DNA from: Parvularcula lutaonensis
Lineage (GTDB): Bacteria > Pseudomonadota > Alphaproteobacteria > Caulobacterales > Parvularculaceae
Reading direction: 5' to 3'
Length of the DNA: 64,000 nt
NCBI RefSeq assembly: GCF_014651915.1
Contig: NZ_BMXU01000002.1
Location: 997,507-1,061,506 of the forward strand
Under the pieces are notes generated by a model. It did no database searches, was not told the DNA's origin, and saw only the letters and a program-made list of their open reading frames with translations. This document shows positions 37,015 to 44,535 of this stretch, piece after piece (position 1 is the first letter of the stretch; each line of letters opens with the position of its first letter). A program made the position numbers and the translations under genes.

Positions 37015-38358
37015 TCACGCGGCAACTTGTTCCCGCAGTGCACGGAACAGCGCACGCATTGCCAGCACGTCGCCACCCTTGGGCCTGCCGGGCCTCGCAG
37101 CGGGAACCCAGGCGAAGGTGTCGATGTGGGTGTAGGGAATATCGCCGACGAAACGCTTGAGGAACAGCGCCGCAGTGATCGAGCCGGCGAATGGCGTATC
37201 CGCCGCGTGATTCACATCGGCAATGTCGGATTTGAGATAGCTGCCATAGCGGTCCCAGAAGGGCATCGGCCAGAGCGGGTCACTGATCCTCGTTCCGGCG
37301 TCGATGACCCGCTGCTGGAATGCAGGCTCGGTCGAGTAGATCGGCGGCAGGTCCGGGCCGAGGGCGACCCGCGCCGCGCCGGTCAGCGTTGCCAGAGTGA
37401 GTATACGGTCTGGTTTGCCCTCGGTCGCGAGCGCCAGGGCGTCGGCAAGGATCAGGCGGCCTTCCGCATCGGTGTTCGAGATCTCGACGGTCTGGCCCTG
37501 ACGGCTGCGGAACACATCGCCGGGGCGGAAGGCGTTGCCCGAGATCAGGTTCTCCACGGCGGGAACGAGGAGCCGCAGCTTGATCGGCAGGTTCTCCTCC
37601 ATGATCCGCCGGGCCAGCGCGATGGACGTCGCAGCTCCGCCCATGTCCTTTTTCATGAGAGCCATGGCGTTGCCCGGCTTGAGATTCAGGCCACCTGAAT
37701 CAAAGCAGACACCCTTACCGACCAGCGCGAAGCTATGCTCGCCGCCGCCGTCCCATTCGAGCTCGATCAGGCGCGGCTCGATCGCCGCCGCTCGGCCCAC
37801 GGCGTGGATCAGCGGAAACTCCTCCGCGAAGCCCTCGCCCTTGTGGACTTTCACCGTGGCCCCGAACGCGTCGGCGAGCTTGCGCGCTTCATCTTCGAGC
37901 GCATCGGGGCCCATCTCTTCCGCCGGCGTGTTGATAAGGTCGCGGCCGAGCCCCACCGTGGCCGCCTCGCGGGAGACCGCCTCCGCGCGGCCACCATCGT
38001 CGATCAGCAGGACCGGATGCTCCGAAGGCTTGCCATAGCGATCGTAGCGATAGGCACCGAGGGCGAAGCCGAGCGCCGCCAGGGTTTCGTCGAACCCCTT
38101 CGGGAGTGCTGCAACCCTGTAGTCCCCCTCAGGCAACTTCGCGCCTGCCGTGCCGAGCGCCAGCGGTTCGTCGCCGTCCCCTGCGCCGATCAGGACCCCT
38201 GCAGGCGTGATCGCCATCTGGTCGAGCTCGCCCTTGAACTGCGCGAGGGCGGCGGCTTGCTCCGCTCCTTCGGGGAGCTTGTCGTCCCGGTTCAGGAGAA
38301 AGAGCGGCGTCGCGGCTTCGGCACGGTCAGCGGCGGACTGGACGGGAGGTTGGGGCAA
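37015..38358 (-). CDS. Leucyl aminopeptidase family (M17) metallopeptidase
   Basis: 447-aa cytoplasmic M17 aminopeptidase with two catalytic metals. The C-terminal catalytic domain has LVGKGVCFDSGGLNLKP, MKKDMGGAATS and the family signature NTDAEGRL, supplying the metal-binding Lys, Asp and Glu residues, plus the bicarbonate-site arginine in the same NTDAEGRL run. The N-terminal domain is of the shorter type. It would trim N-terminal residues from peptides in protein turnover. It lies 60 bp downstream of the membrane-anchored protein at 38419-38979, possibly in one transcript; no functional link is evident. Confidence 0.95.
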   Translation of the reverse strand: MPQPPVQSAADRAEAATPLFLLNRDDKLPEGAEQAAALAQFKGELDQMAITPAGVLIGAGDGDEPLALGTAGAKLPEGDYRVAALPKGFDETLAALGFALGAYRYDRYGKPSEHPVLLIDDGGRAEAVSREAATVGLGRDLINTPAEEMGPDALEDEARKLADAFGATVKVHKGEGFAEEFPLIHAVGRAAAIEPRLIELEWDGGGEHSFALVGKGVCFDSGGLNLKPGNAMALMKKDMGGAATSIALARRIMEENLPIKLRLLVPAVENLISGNAFRPGDVFRSRQGQTVEISNTDAEGRLILADALALATEGKPDRILTLATLTGAARVALGPDLPPIYSTEPAFQQRVIDAGTRISDPLWPMPFWDRYGSYLKSDIADVNHAADTPFAGSITAALFLKRFVGDIPYTHIDTFAWVPAARPGRPKGGDVLAMRALFRALREQVAA

Positions 38359-38418
38359 GGCGGGCTCCGGCAGCGGCTACGCGCCAAGGGCTAAGCAAAG
38401 CCGCCGCCCGCGGCAAGC

Positions 38419-38979
38419 TCAGTATGCTTCGATGCGGCGTTGCCAACCGGCGTCTTCGAAATGGAGGTTGAGGACCTCGTTCTTGCGCAAGGGCTCGAAG
38501 GAAGCCTGCGCCGGCGCGTTGGTGCCGACTTGCGCGAGGCGCACGAAGAGGAGGCTCACTTCACGCATGTCGCGAAGCCTAGAGGCGTCGGTGGTCTCGA
38601 GCGCGAAGGTGATGTGCAGACGGTCGTCCCCCTCCATCAGGGGCGGCTCGATCGACAGGACCCTCGCATCGGCAAGAACTGCCGGGGCACCCGGGCGCTT
38701 GGCGAGGTCGACGCGGTCGCCCGGCATGATGATATCGCGCGAAGGCTCGGGCACGACGCGGGCGCTCACCTGCACGACGCCGCGCGGCAGGGCTTCGGTC
38801 ACCTCCGTGCTCGCTTGGAGGTGCTTCACCTCGGCTGAGCTCTCCGCAGCCTGCGTCGGTGATGTCTCCAACCGGAACAGGAACGCGCCCACGAGCGCGA
38901 GGCCGGTCAGGACGAATGTATCGATTAAGAGAATGGAAAGACGACGACGCACGAACAGGCTCCCAACACTCTTAGCCAT
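38419..38979 (-). CDS. Membrane-anchored protein with CpaB-like domain (tentative)
   Basis: 186-aa protein with one N-terminal membrane helix (about 13-36, SILLIDTFVLTGLALVGAFLF) and a periplasmic part. The segment IIMPGDRVDLAKRPGAPAVLADARVLSI followed by FALETTDASRLRDM resembles the SAF/RcpC part of Flp-pilus protein CpaB (PGDRVDV...VLENVRVLAI...A-RL). No other pilus genes are next to it, so the resemblance may be structural only. It precedes the M17 aminopeptidase on the same strand. I do not assign a function. Confidence 0.6.
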   Translation of the reverse strand: MAKSVGSLFVRRRLSILLIDTFVLTGLALVGAFLFRLETSPTQAAESSAEVKHLQASTEVTEALPRGVVQVSARVVPEPSRDIIMPGDRVDLAKRPGAPAVLADARVLSIEPPLMEGDDRLHITFALETTDASRLRDMREVSLLFVRLAQVGTNAPAQASFEPLRKNEVLNLHFEDAGWQRRIEAY

Positions 38980-39010
38980 GTGTGCTTAGTCTGAAGCTTC
39001 CAAATTATGG

Positions 39011-39124
39011 TTAAGACGAGAGTATCGCTGCGAGGACAACAATCAATAATACGGTAAGGAACGACCAGTCCATAGCGCTGAACCATCTGCGGCTGCGGGC
39101 GGTCATGGTCGGTCTTTTCGGCAT
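39011..39124 (-). CDS. Possible 37-aa single-pass membrane peptide
   Basis: A short open frame from ATG 39124 to TAA encodes a basic N-terminus (KRPTMTARSRRW) followed by one hydrophobic helix (FLTVLLIVVLAAILSS), a layout typical of real small membrane proteins. It lies alone in the 198-bp gap between the ANL gene and the CpaB-like gene. The ribosome-binding site is poor, and an internal ATG (39106) is an alternative start. Its use of TTA and ATA codons is unlike its neighbours. Confidence 0.35.
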   Translation of the reverse strand: MPKRPTMTARSRRWFSAMDWSFLTVLLIVVLAAILSS

Positions 39125-39177
39125 GGGACGTTGCCTAGCCGAGACGCGCTAAGGATCGGTTGAGAGAGCCGCTCGAC

Positions 39178-40338
39178 TCAAGTGTCGGCGGACGGGATGA
39201 AATGGTAGATCCGTGGCCGTTCGGCCGGACGCAGACGCTCCCGGCACCACTCGTCGATAGCCCATGCCATGTCCTGGTCCGGCTCCAGACCCGGTGCGAC
39301 GACAATGTCGGCGATCAGGCGATCGAGAAATCCGGGCCGACGGCTGAGGCGCACCTCGCATTTCTCGACACCGGGGCTCTCGGCGATGATCTCCGCGATA
39401 TGGGCCGGATAGACGTTCACCGCGCCGATCTGCACGGCGCCGTCACGCCGTGGACCGAGACGGAACGAACGCTTCCCCTCCCATTCGATCTCATCCATCG
39501 GCACGGTCGTCAGGGTGCGCCCGTCCGGACGCTGACGGATCAGGGCATCCCCCTCCCGGTCCCAGTGATCGAACAGGATGAAAGGCTCGGACTGGCTGTC
39601 GCGCCATGCGATGACGCCGGTCTCTGTCGACCCGTAGAGCTCCCGCAGCGCGCCGAGGCCGCGCTGGCGAAGCTTCTGGGCGAGATCCATGGTCAGCGCT
39701 TCACCGAAGCTGAGCGCGAGCACGTTGCCGGGGATTTCCGGCAAGGTATCGGCGAGGTAGCGCCAAAGCGTCGGTGTGGCGACAACGAGATCACCGAAGC
39801 GCAGCATCTCCGACAGCTCGTCCGGGGTCTTGGTCCGCGCGTCGATCACGGGGATGCGCTGGATATTCGGTGCAATGACGACACCGATGAGCCCGAGCAG
39901 CGTGTGCGGCGGAACCATGGAGATCGTCCGCCTGCGTCCGGAAAGCAGCGAAGCCACGGCCGCGCCGTCCTGGAACATGTCGTCGGCGGCGTGGCGGGTC
40001 GCGGCCTCGTTCGTCTGGGTCGAGGGATAGAAGCTGAAACTGATGAGCTCGTCGCGCGCAAGCTTGGAGAGCTCGCGCGCCCAGTCACCGATGGTGGTGC
40101 CGGGCTCTGCGGGCAAGTCGGCATGGTCTCGGCCGAAATACTCGGTGGCGCGGGCGGCGCAGCCTTCGAGCTGTTCCGGGGTCAAGGCGATACCGCCCTT
40201 GCCGAGCTTGGTCTCGGCACCCCAACCCGAATGGACCAGCGTTTCGGTATAGCGCTTGTGCCGTCGCGCCAGCTCATCAGCGATGAGCGATGCGAGGATC
40301 TTGCTGATCTGCTCTTCGGAGAAGGTGAAGCTCTTCAT
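39178..40338 (-). CDS. Atypical ANL-superfamily (AMP-ligase-like) protein in pab operon
   Basis: 386-aa protein with the adenylate-forming (acyl-CoA synthetase) fold. Motif A5 is clear (ELYGSTETG), and a region like A7-A8 follows (FRLGPRRDGAVQIGAVNVYPAHIAEII). However, the A3 P-loop position reads FYPSTQTNEAATRH, lacking the glycines and lysine of SGTTG-PK. The protein also stops at LRPAERPRIYHFIPSADT, before the A10 Gly-Lys that carries the second catalytic lysine. The N-terminal region is short and unusual. It may bind an aromatic acid or its adenylate without normal ligase chemistry. It is coupled to pabC by an ATGA overlap and ends the pab operon. Confidence 0.82.
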   Translation of the reverse strand: MKSFTFSEEQISKILASLIADELARRHKRYTETLVHSGWGAETKLGKGGIALTPEQLEGCAARATEYFGRDHADLPAEPGTTIGDWARELSKLARDELISFSFYPSTQTNEAATRHAADDMFQDGAAVASLLSGRRRTISMVPPHTLLGLIGVVIAPNIQRIPVIDARTKTPDELSEMLRFGDLVVATPTLWRYLADTLPEIPGNVLALSFGEALTMDLAQKLRQRGLGALRELYGSTETGVIAWRDSQSEPFILFDHWDREGDALIRQRPDGRTLTTVPMDEIEWEGKRSFRLGPRRDGAVQIGAVNVYPAHIAEIIAESPGVEKCEVRLSRRPGFLDRLIADIVVAPGLEPDQDMAWAIDEWCRERLRPAERPRIYHFIPSADT

Positions 40339-41141
40339 GACGCCGCTTTCTCGGCAGCCTCGAGGGCCTGCGTCAAGCGCCGGACACCTTCGATGTCGGG
40401 AAGGGCGCCGCCTTGCAGCGCCAGCGGTTCGACGCCGACGAGAGAATTGGTGCGGGCGAGCGGCAGGGATGCGAGGTCCGCCTGCGAGATCGCAGCCTCG
40501 GTGACTTCGCGGGCTTCGAGCAGGACCGCCCGGACGATCCCGGGCAGGATCCCGGCACAGACAGGAGGGGTGACCCAGCCGTTTTTCGTCCGCGCAAGGA
40601 GGTTGGCCATCGACGTGCTCGCCGGCTCGCTGCGCGTGTTGAGCATGACGGCGTCGCTGGCGCCCTTCCCGGCTGCCTCCATCCGCGCGAGAACCTGGTC
40701 CTGGTAGCTGAGGCTTTTCATCCGGCTGAGCGGGGAAAAGTCGTTCCTGCGGTGGGTGCTGACGATCGCGGAAACCGGTTCGCAGCGGCGCGGCCCTGCC
40801 GGAGCGATGGTGATGACGCGGCGCACGGAGGGTCCTGGCGGCGGCAGAAGGCCTCTCGGGCCTGTTCCGCGGCTGAGGGTGATGCGCATGGAGCCAGGCG
40901 CGTCGCCATGGGCCTCGATGGCGGCGGCGATGTCGGCTTCGATGGCGTGGCGGTCCACTGGAAGCTCGAGAATGGCGCCGCTTTGATCCAACCGGTCGAG
41001 GTGCCGGGAAAGCAGGAGCGCGCGGCCACCCTCGACACGGAGCGTGCTGAACAGGCCGTCGCCGAGAAGGAACCCCCGGTCGGTGACGGGTAGCGCAGGC
41101 GCGTCGCCGTCAATCCTTTGGCCGTCGAGAAGCGCAATCAT
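40335..41141 (-). CDS. pabC: Aminodeoxychorismate lyase-like class IV aminotransferase
   Basis: 268-aa PLP enzyme of fold type IV. Next to pabA and pabB it most likely releases pyruvate from 4-amino-4-deoxychorismate to give p-aminobenzoate. The N-terminus has the DRGFLLGDGLFSTLRVEGGRALLLSRHLDRL signature. The expected Schiff-base lysine is in MKSLSYQDQVLAR, with ASDAVMLN and a SMANLL segment after it and a TPP--AGILPGI-R run near residue 195. The ATG at 41141 overlaps the pabA stop (ATGA); a TTG six bases earlier is an alternative. Class IV specificity (ADC lyase versus D-amino-acid or branched-chain transaminase) rests on context. Confidence 0.9.
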   Translation of the reverse strand: MIALLDGQRIDGDAPALPVTDRGFLLGDGLFSTLRVEGGRALLLSRHLDRLDQSGAILELPVDRHAIEADIAAAIEAHGDAPGSMRITLSRGTGPRGLLPPPGPSVRRVITIAPAGPRRCEPVSAIVSTHRRNDFSPLSRMKSLSYQDQVLARMEAAGKGASDAVMLNTRSEPASTSMANLLARTKNGWVTPPVCAGILPGIVRAVLLEAREVTEAAISQADLASLPLARTNSLVGVEPLALQGGALPDIEGVRRLTQALEAAEKAAS

Positions 41142-41698
41142 CGGCAAAGCTCCAGGAAGTTTCCGAGCAGCCTCCGGCCCTCGGGTGTGAGGATCGACTC
41201 CGGGTGGAATTGCACGCCGACATGCGGTCGCGCATTATGGCGGAAGGCCATGAGTTCGTCATCCTCGGACCTTGCAGTCTCGCGAAGATCTGTATCCGCA
41301 ATATCGCTGACCAAGGCGTGGTAGCGACCCGCCTGAAACGGATTGGCGAGACCCGCGAAAAGCGGGTCGCCGGTATGGCTGATGGCCGAGGGTCGTCCGT
41401 GCATCGGCGTTCTGGCGCGCACAGTGCGGCCGCCATAAGCCTCGGCAATGGCAAGATGGCCGAGACAGACACCGAGGATCGGCGTATCGGGAAAGGCTGG
41501 CGGCAGGGCTCGGCAGATGCCGGCTTCCGCAGGGGTGTAGGGTCCGGGGCTGAGGATCATGCCTCCAGGAGCGATCTCCGCCACGTCTTCCACCGTGAGC
41601 TGATCGTTACGGACGACATCGGTCGCGAACCCGGCTTCGCGGACATAGCGCGCGAGGGTTTCAACGAAGCTGTCGTAATTATCGATGATGAGAATCAT
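41138..41698 (-). CDS. pabA: Aminodeoxychorismate synthase glutamine amidotransferase subunit
   Basis: 186-aa class-I glutamine amidotransferase supplying ammonia to PabB (and possibly to TrpE). It starts MILIIDNYDSFVETLARYV. The oxyanion strand is MILSPGPYTPAEAG, the nucleophile Cys is in ILGVCLGHLAIAEAYGG, and the catalytic His/Glu are in GVQFHPESILTP near the C-terminus. Length fits PabA/TrpG. The ATG overlaps the pabB stop and its own stop overlaps the pabC start, so all are translationally coupled. A longer in-frame extension to 41815 lies inside pabB and is not credible. Confidence 0.95.
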   Translation of the reverse strand: MILIIDNYDSFVETLARYVREAGFATDVVRNDQLTVEDVAEIAPGGMILSPGPYTPAEAGICRALPPAFPDTPILGVCLGHLAIAEAYGGRTVRARTPMHGRPSAISHTGDPLFAGLANPFQAGRYHALVSDIADTDLRETARSEDDELMAFRHNARPHVGVQFHPESILTPEGRRLLGNFLELCR

Positions 41699-42852
41699 GA
41701 CCGACCCGCCAGCATGCGGAAGAGATAGCCCTTGTCGAGAGCTTCGATATATTCCTTGTGCGGATCGGAAAGAATCGTGACGCCACCGCCGGAGCGGACA
41801 TCGAGCCTTCGGCATTCCTCATCGATCACCGCGGTGCGGATCGCGACGCTGGCGGCAGCGCGCTTGCCGTCCGTGTAGAAGACCGAGCCGCAATAGGCGC
41901 CCCTGCCCTCGCCTTCGAGTGCGGCGATGGCGTCCATCGCGGCGAGCTTCGGCGCGCCCGTGACCGAGCCGCAAGGAAAGGCTGCGCGGAGGGCGTCGGC
42001 GAAGAGGAGACCTTCGCGCAAGTGTCCCTCAATGCGCGAATAGAGGTGGTGGACGTGATCGAGGCTGCGCGCTCCGCAAATCTCGGGTTCCGCGATCGAA
42101 CCGTCGGCACAGACCTTGGCGAGATCATTGCGCATGAGATCCGCGATCATGATGTTCTCGGCACGGTCTTTCGGATCAGCCAGCAGGTCTTCGAGCAGCC
42201 TTGCGTCCTCGATGGGGTCCTCCGACCTCGGACGGGTGCCCTTGATCGGCTCGGTTGCAAGGCGGCGGCCTTCAAGTGCAAGGAACAGTTCGGGCGATGC
42301 ACTGACGATAGCGTGCTCGCCGAGATCGAGCAGCGCGCCGAAACGGGCGGTCAGGGCTTCGCGCCAGGGCAATTGGTCGATGACACGGCCCTCCCCGCCG
42401 AACTCCGCAGACTGACGATGGGAAACATTGACCTGGAAGACATCGCCCGCCGCGATCCGACGACGAACGTCCTTTGCCTTTTCCGCGTAAGCCTCGGGCG
42501 TGTCGCCCTCATCAAGCCGCAAGGGTGCGGGCATGTGTTCGGGGAGCGGAAGGTCGTCTTGCACCCTCTGCGCCCTGCCGAAGACGCCAAACCAGGCCGC
42601 AGGCGCGCCGAGCGGCGGTGGCGGCAGGTCGAGACCGGGTTCCGGTTCCACCGCGCATTCATAGCCGAAATAACCTGCGAGAACGTCGCCTTCCCGAAGC
42701 GAGGCTTCAGCTTCGCGCAGGGCCTCGAACGGACGGGCTCCGGGCAGCTCATCATGGTCGCAGCTCCAGACGTCACGAACGTCCGAGAGCTCGATCGCTT
42801 CACCGGAAAAACCCGCGGCGAGGATCACCCGCCGCGGCTGTGGCCCGTTCAC
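41695..42852 (-). CDS. pabB: Aminodeoxychorismate synthase component I
   Basis: 385-aa chorismate-utilising enzyme. The lysine in TEPIKGTRPR is the PabB-specific nucleophile; anthranilate synthases have Ala (PIAGTRPR), so this should make 4-amino-4-deoxychorismate. Other signatures are GDVFQVNVSHRQ, SASPELFLALEG, MIADLMRNDLAKVC, FPCGSVTGAPKLAAMD and RSGGGVTILSDP. The GTG at 42852 is a tentative start, 19 bp after the ctpA stop; an upstream ATG (42894) would overlap ctpA. The N-terminal domain is short, but the catalytic core is whole. It heads the four coupled genes pabB-pabA-pabC-ANL. Confidence 0.94.
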   Translation of the reverse strand: MNGPQPRRVILAAGFSGEAIELSDVRDVWSCDHDELPGARPFEALREAEASLREGDVLAGYFGYECAVEPEPGLDLPPPPLGAPAAWFGVFGRAQRVQDDLPLPEHMPAPLRLDEGDTPEAYAEKAKDVRRRIAAGDVFQVNVSHRQSAEFGGEGRVIDQLPWREALTARFGALLDLGEHAIVSASPELFLALEGRRLATEPIKGTRPRSEDPIEDARLLEDLLADPKDRAENIMIADLMRNDLAKVCADGSIAEPEICGARSLDHVHHLYSRIEGHLREGLLFADALRAAFPCGSVTGAPKLAAMDAIAALEGEGRGAYCGSVFYTDGKRAAASVAIRTAVIDEECRRLDVRSGGGVTILSDPHKEYIEALDKGYLFRMLAGRS

Positions 42853-42871
42853 GCTGGTCTTCGCGCCTCTC

Positions 42872-44344
42872 CTAGCGCTGGATCGCACCTGCATCGGCGA
42901 GGAGCTGGCCGAATTGCGCCTGGTCGGCAAGCAGTTCGAGCGCCCGCTCAAGCTGGCAATCCTTGCCTTCCTCGCACTCGACAGGCTCGATGAAGAGCGC
43001 CGTGGCGTTCTCTTCCTCGCGCTCCTTCTCGCGGAGAGCCTCCTGGCCTTCCATCAGGATTTCCTGCACCGAGGCCGACGAGGAGTTCTCGCCCGGCTCG
43101 CCAAGGCCAACGGGTTCGTCCTTGTCCACGTCGAGTGCACCGTCGAGGTCCGCTTCCGAGCGGCGCTTGACTGGCTCGTCCTGACCCGGACGAGTGATCG
43201 GCATGACGATGTCAGGGACAATGCCCTGCGCCTGGATCGAACGGCCGGACGGAGTGTAGTAGCGGGCCGTGGTCAGGCGGAGCGCGCCCGAATCGCCGCG
43301 ATTGAGCGGAAGGATCGTCTGCACCGAGCCCTTGCCAAAGGTCTTGGTCCCAAGGATCAGCGCGCGGTTGCGGTCCTGCAGGGCACCCGCGACGATTTCC
43401 GAGGCCGAGGCCGAGCCGCCATTGACGAGAACAACGATGGGCTTGCCCTCGAGGACGTCGCCCTTCTTGCCGAGCTCGCGCATCGATTCCTTCCCGCTGC
43501 GACCGCGGGTCGAAACGATCTCACCGCCATCGAGGAAGGCATCCGACACGGCCACGGCCTGGTCGAGAAGTCCGCCCGGATTGGAGCGGAGGTCGAGAAC
43601 GATGCCTTCGAGTCCGCCGGTTTCCTTTTCGAGCTCGCGGATCGCGTCGAGCATCTTGCCGTTCGTCTGGGCGGTGAAGCTCGCAAGGCGGATATAGCCG
43701 AAGCGGTCCTGCTCCACCCGCGAAGCGACGGGGTTCACGGTGATGATGTCGCGCGTCAACGAGAATTCGAGGGGTTCGTCGACGCCCTCGCGGGCAACGC
43801 GCAGCGTGACCTCGGTGCCCTTGTCGCCCTTCATCAGGTCGGTCGCTTCGGTCAGCGACATGCCGAACACGGACTTGCCGTCGATTTCGAAGATCAGGTC
43901 GCCGGGCTCGATACCCGCACGCGCGGCCGGGGTATCGTCAATCGGCGAGATGACGCGAACGAGGCCGCGGCCTATGCCTTCACGCTCCTGGGTCACCTGG
44001 ATACCGAGGCCACCGAAGGTGCCACGCGTCTGCTCCTGCATTGTCTCGAGATCACGTGGCGGCAGGTAGCTCGAATGGGGATCGAGGGAATTGAGCATGC
44101 CCTCGATCGCGCCTTCCATCAGTTCGCGGTCGTCAGGCTCTTCAACATAGTTGCGGTGCACTGTCTCGAATGCCTCACCGAAGAGGTCGAGCTGGCGGAA
44201 GGTCTCGGCGTCGAAGGCGGAACGCGCGAAGCCTGCCGTAAGGAGGCCGGCCGTGATCGCGCCGCCGAGGACGGCACCGATCGCCATGGAGGAAACGCTC
44301 CGGCGTCCGTCGCCGAGCTCAATCTTCGATCGCTTCATCATCAC
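42872..44344 (-). CDS. ctpA: S41 family C-terminal processing peptidase
   Basis: 490-aa periplasmic serine protease with an N-terminal signal/anchor (SSMAIGAVLGGAITAGLLTAGFARS). A PDZ domain spans about 105-190 (FGGLGIQVTQ, IEPGDLIFEIDGKSV). The S41 domain has the catalytic Ser in NGGSASASEIVAGAL and the Lys in LGTKTFGKGSVQT. Tail-specific proteases of this type degrade cell-wall hydrolases or mature periplasmic proteins. The C-terminus carries an acidic, Glu-rich tail of about 90 residues with a possible disulphide pair (VECEEGKDCQ). It lies downstream of envC, as usual in alphaproteobacteria, with a 190-bp gap. Confidence 0.94.
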   Translation of the reverse strand: MMMKRSKIELGDGRRSVSSMAIGAVLGGAITAGLLTAGFARSAFDAETFRQLDLFGEAFETVHRNYVEEPDDRELMEGAIEGMLNSLDPHSSYLPPRDLETMQEQTRGTFGGLGIQVTQEREGIGRGLVRVISPIDDTPAARAGIEPGDLIFEIDGKSVFGMSLTEATDLMKGDKGTEVTLRVAREGVDEPLEFSLTRDIITVNPVASRVEQDRFGYIRLASFTAQTNGKMLDAIRELEKETGGLEGIVLDLRSNPGGLLDQAVAVSDAFLDGGEIVSTRGRSGKESMRELGKKGDVLEGKPIVVLVNGGSASASEIVAGALQDRNRALILGTKTFGKGSVQTILPLNRGDSGALRLTTARYYTPSGRSIQAQGIVPDIVMPITRPGQDEPVKRRSEADLDGALDVDKDEPVGLGEPGENSSSASVQEILMEGQEALREKEREEENATALFIEPVECEEGKDCQLERALELLADQAQFGQLLADAGAIQR

Positions 44345-44535
44345 CTAGCCGCTCTTTCTGTCGCTCGGGCACCCGGTATAGGTGCACGGCTACCTTGCTG
44401 CGCTCTTAAATCTGTCATTTGAACCCCCGCTTGTCCAAGCGGAACACCCTCGTCCCGTAAAATATGGACAACTTCTCAGGCGGAATGTCGCGCCCGGAAC
44501 GGAACCAAGGCCGCTTGCGGTCATCTTGACAGCTC

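Noticed and set aside
39160-40707. 515-codon plus-strand frame across the ANL and pabC genes
   Set aside because: It spans two overlapping minus-strand genes with clear motifs and has the composition of an antisense frame.
41695-42852. Anthranilate synthase (trpE/trpG) reading of the chorismate genes
   Set aside because: The PIKGT motif has the lysine specific to PabB, and pabC follows in the same operon.
42914-44422. 502-codon plus-strand frame opposite ctpA
   Set aside because: Shadow frame; no protein family features, and ctpA is unmistakable on the minus strand.
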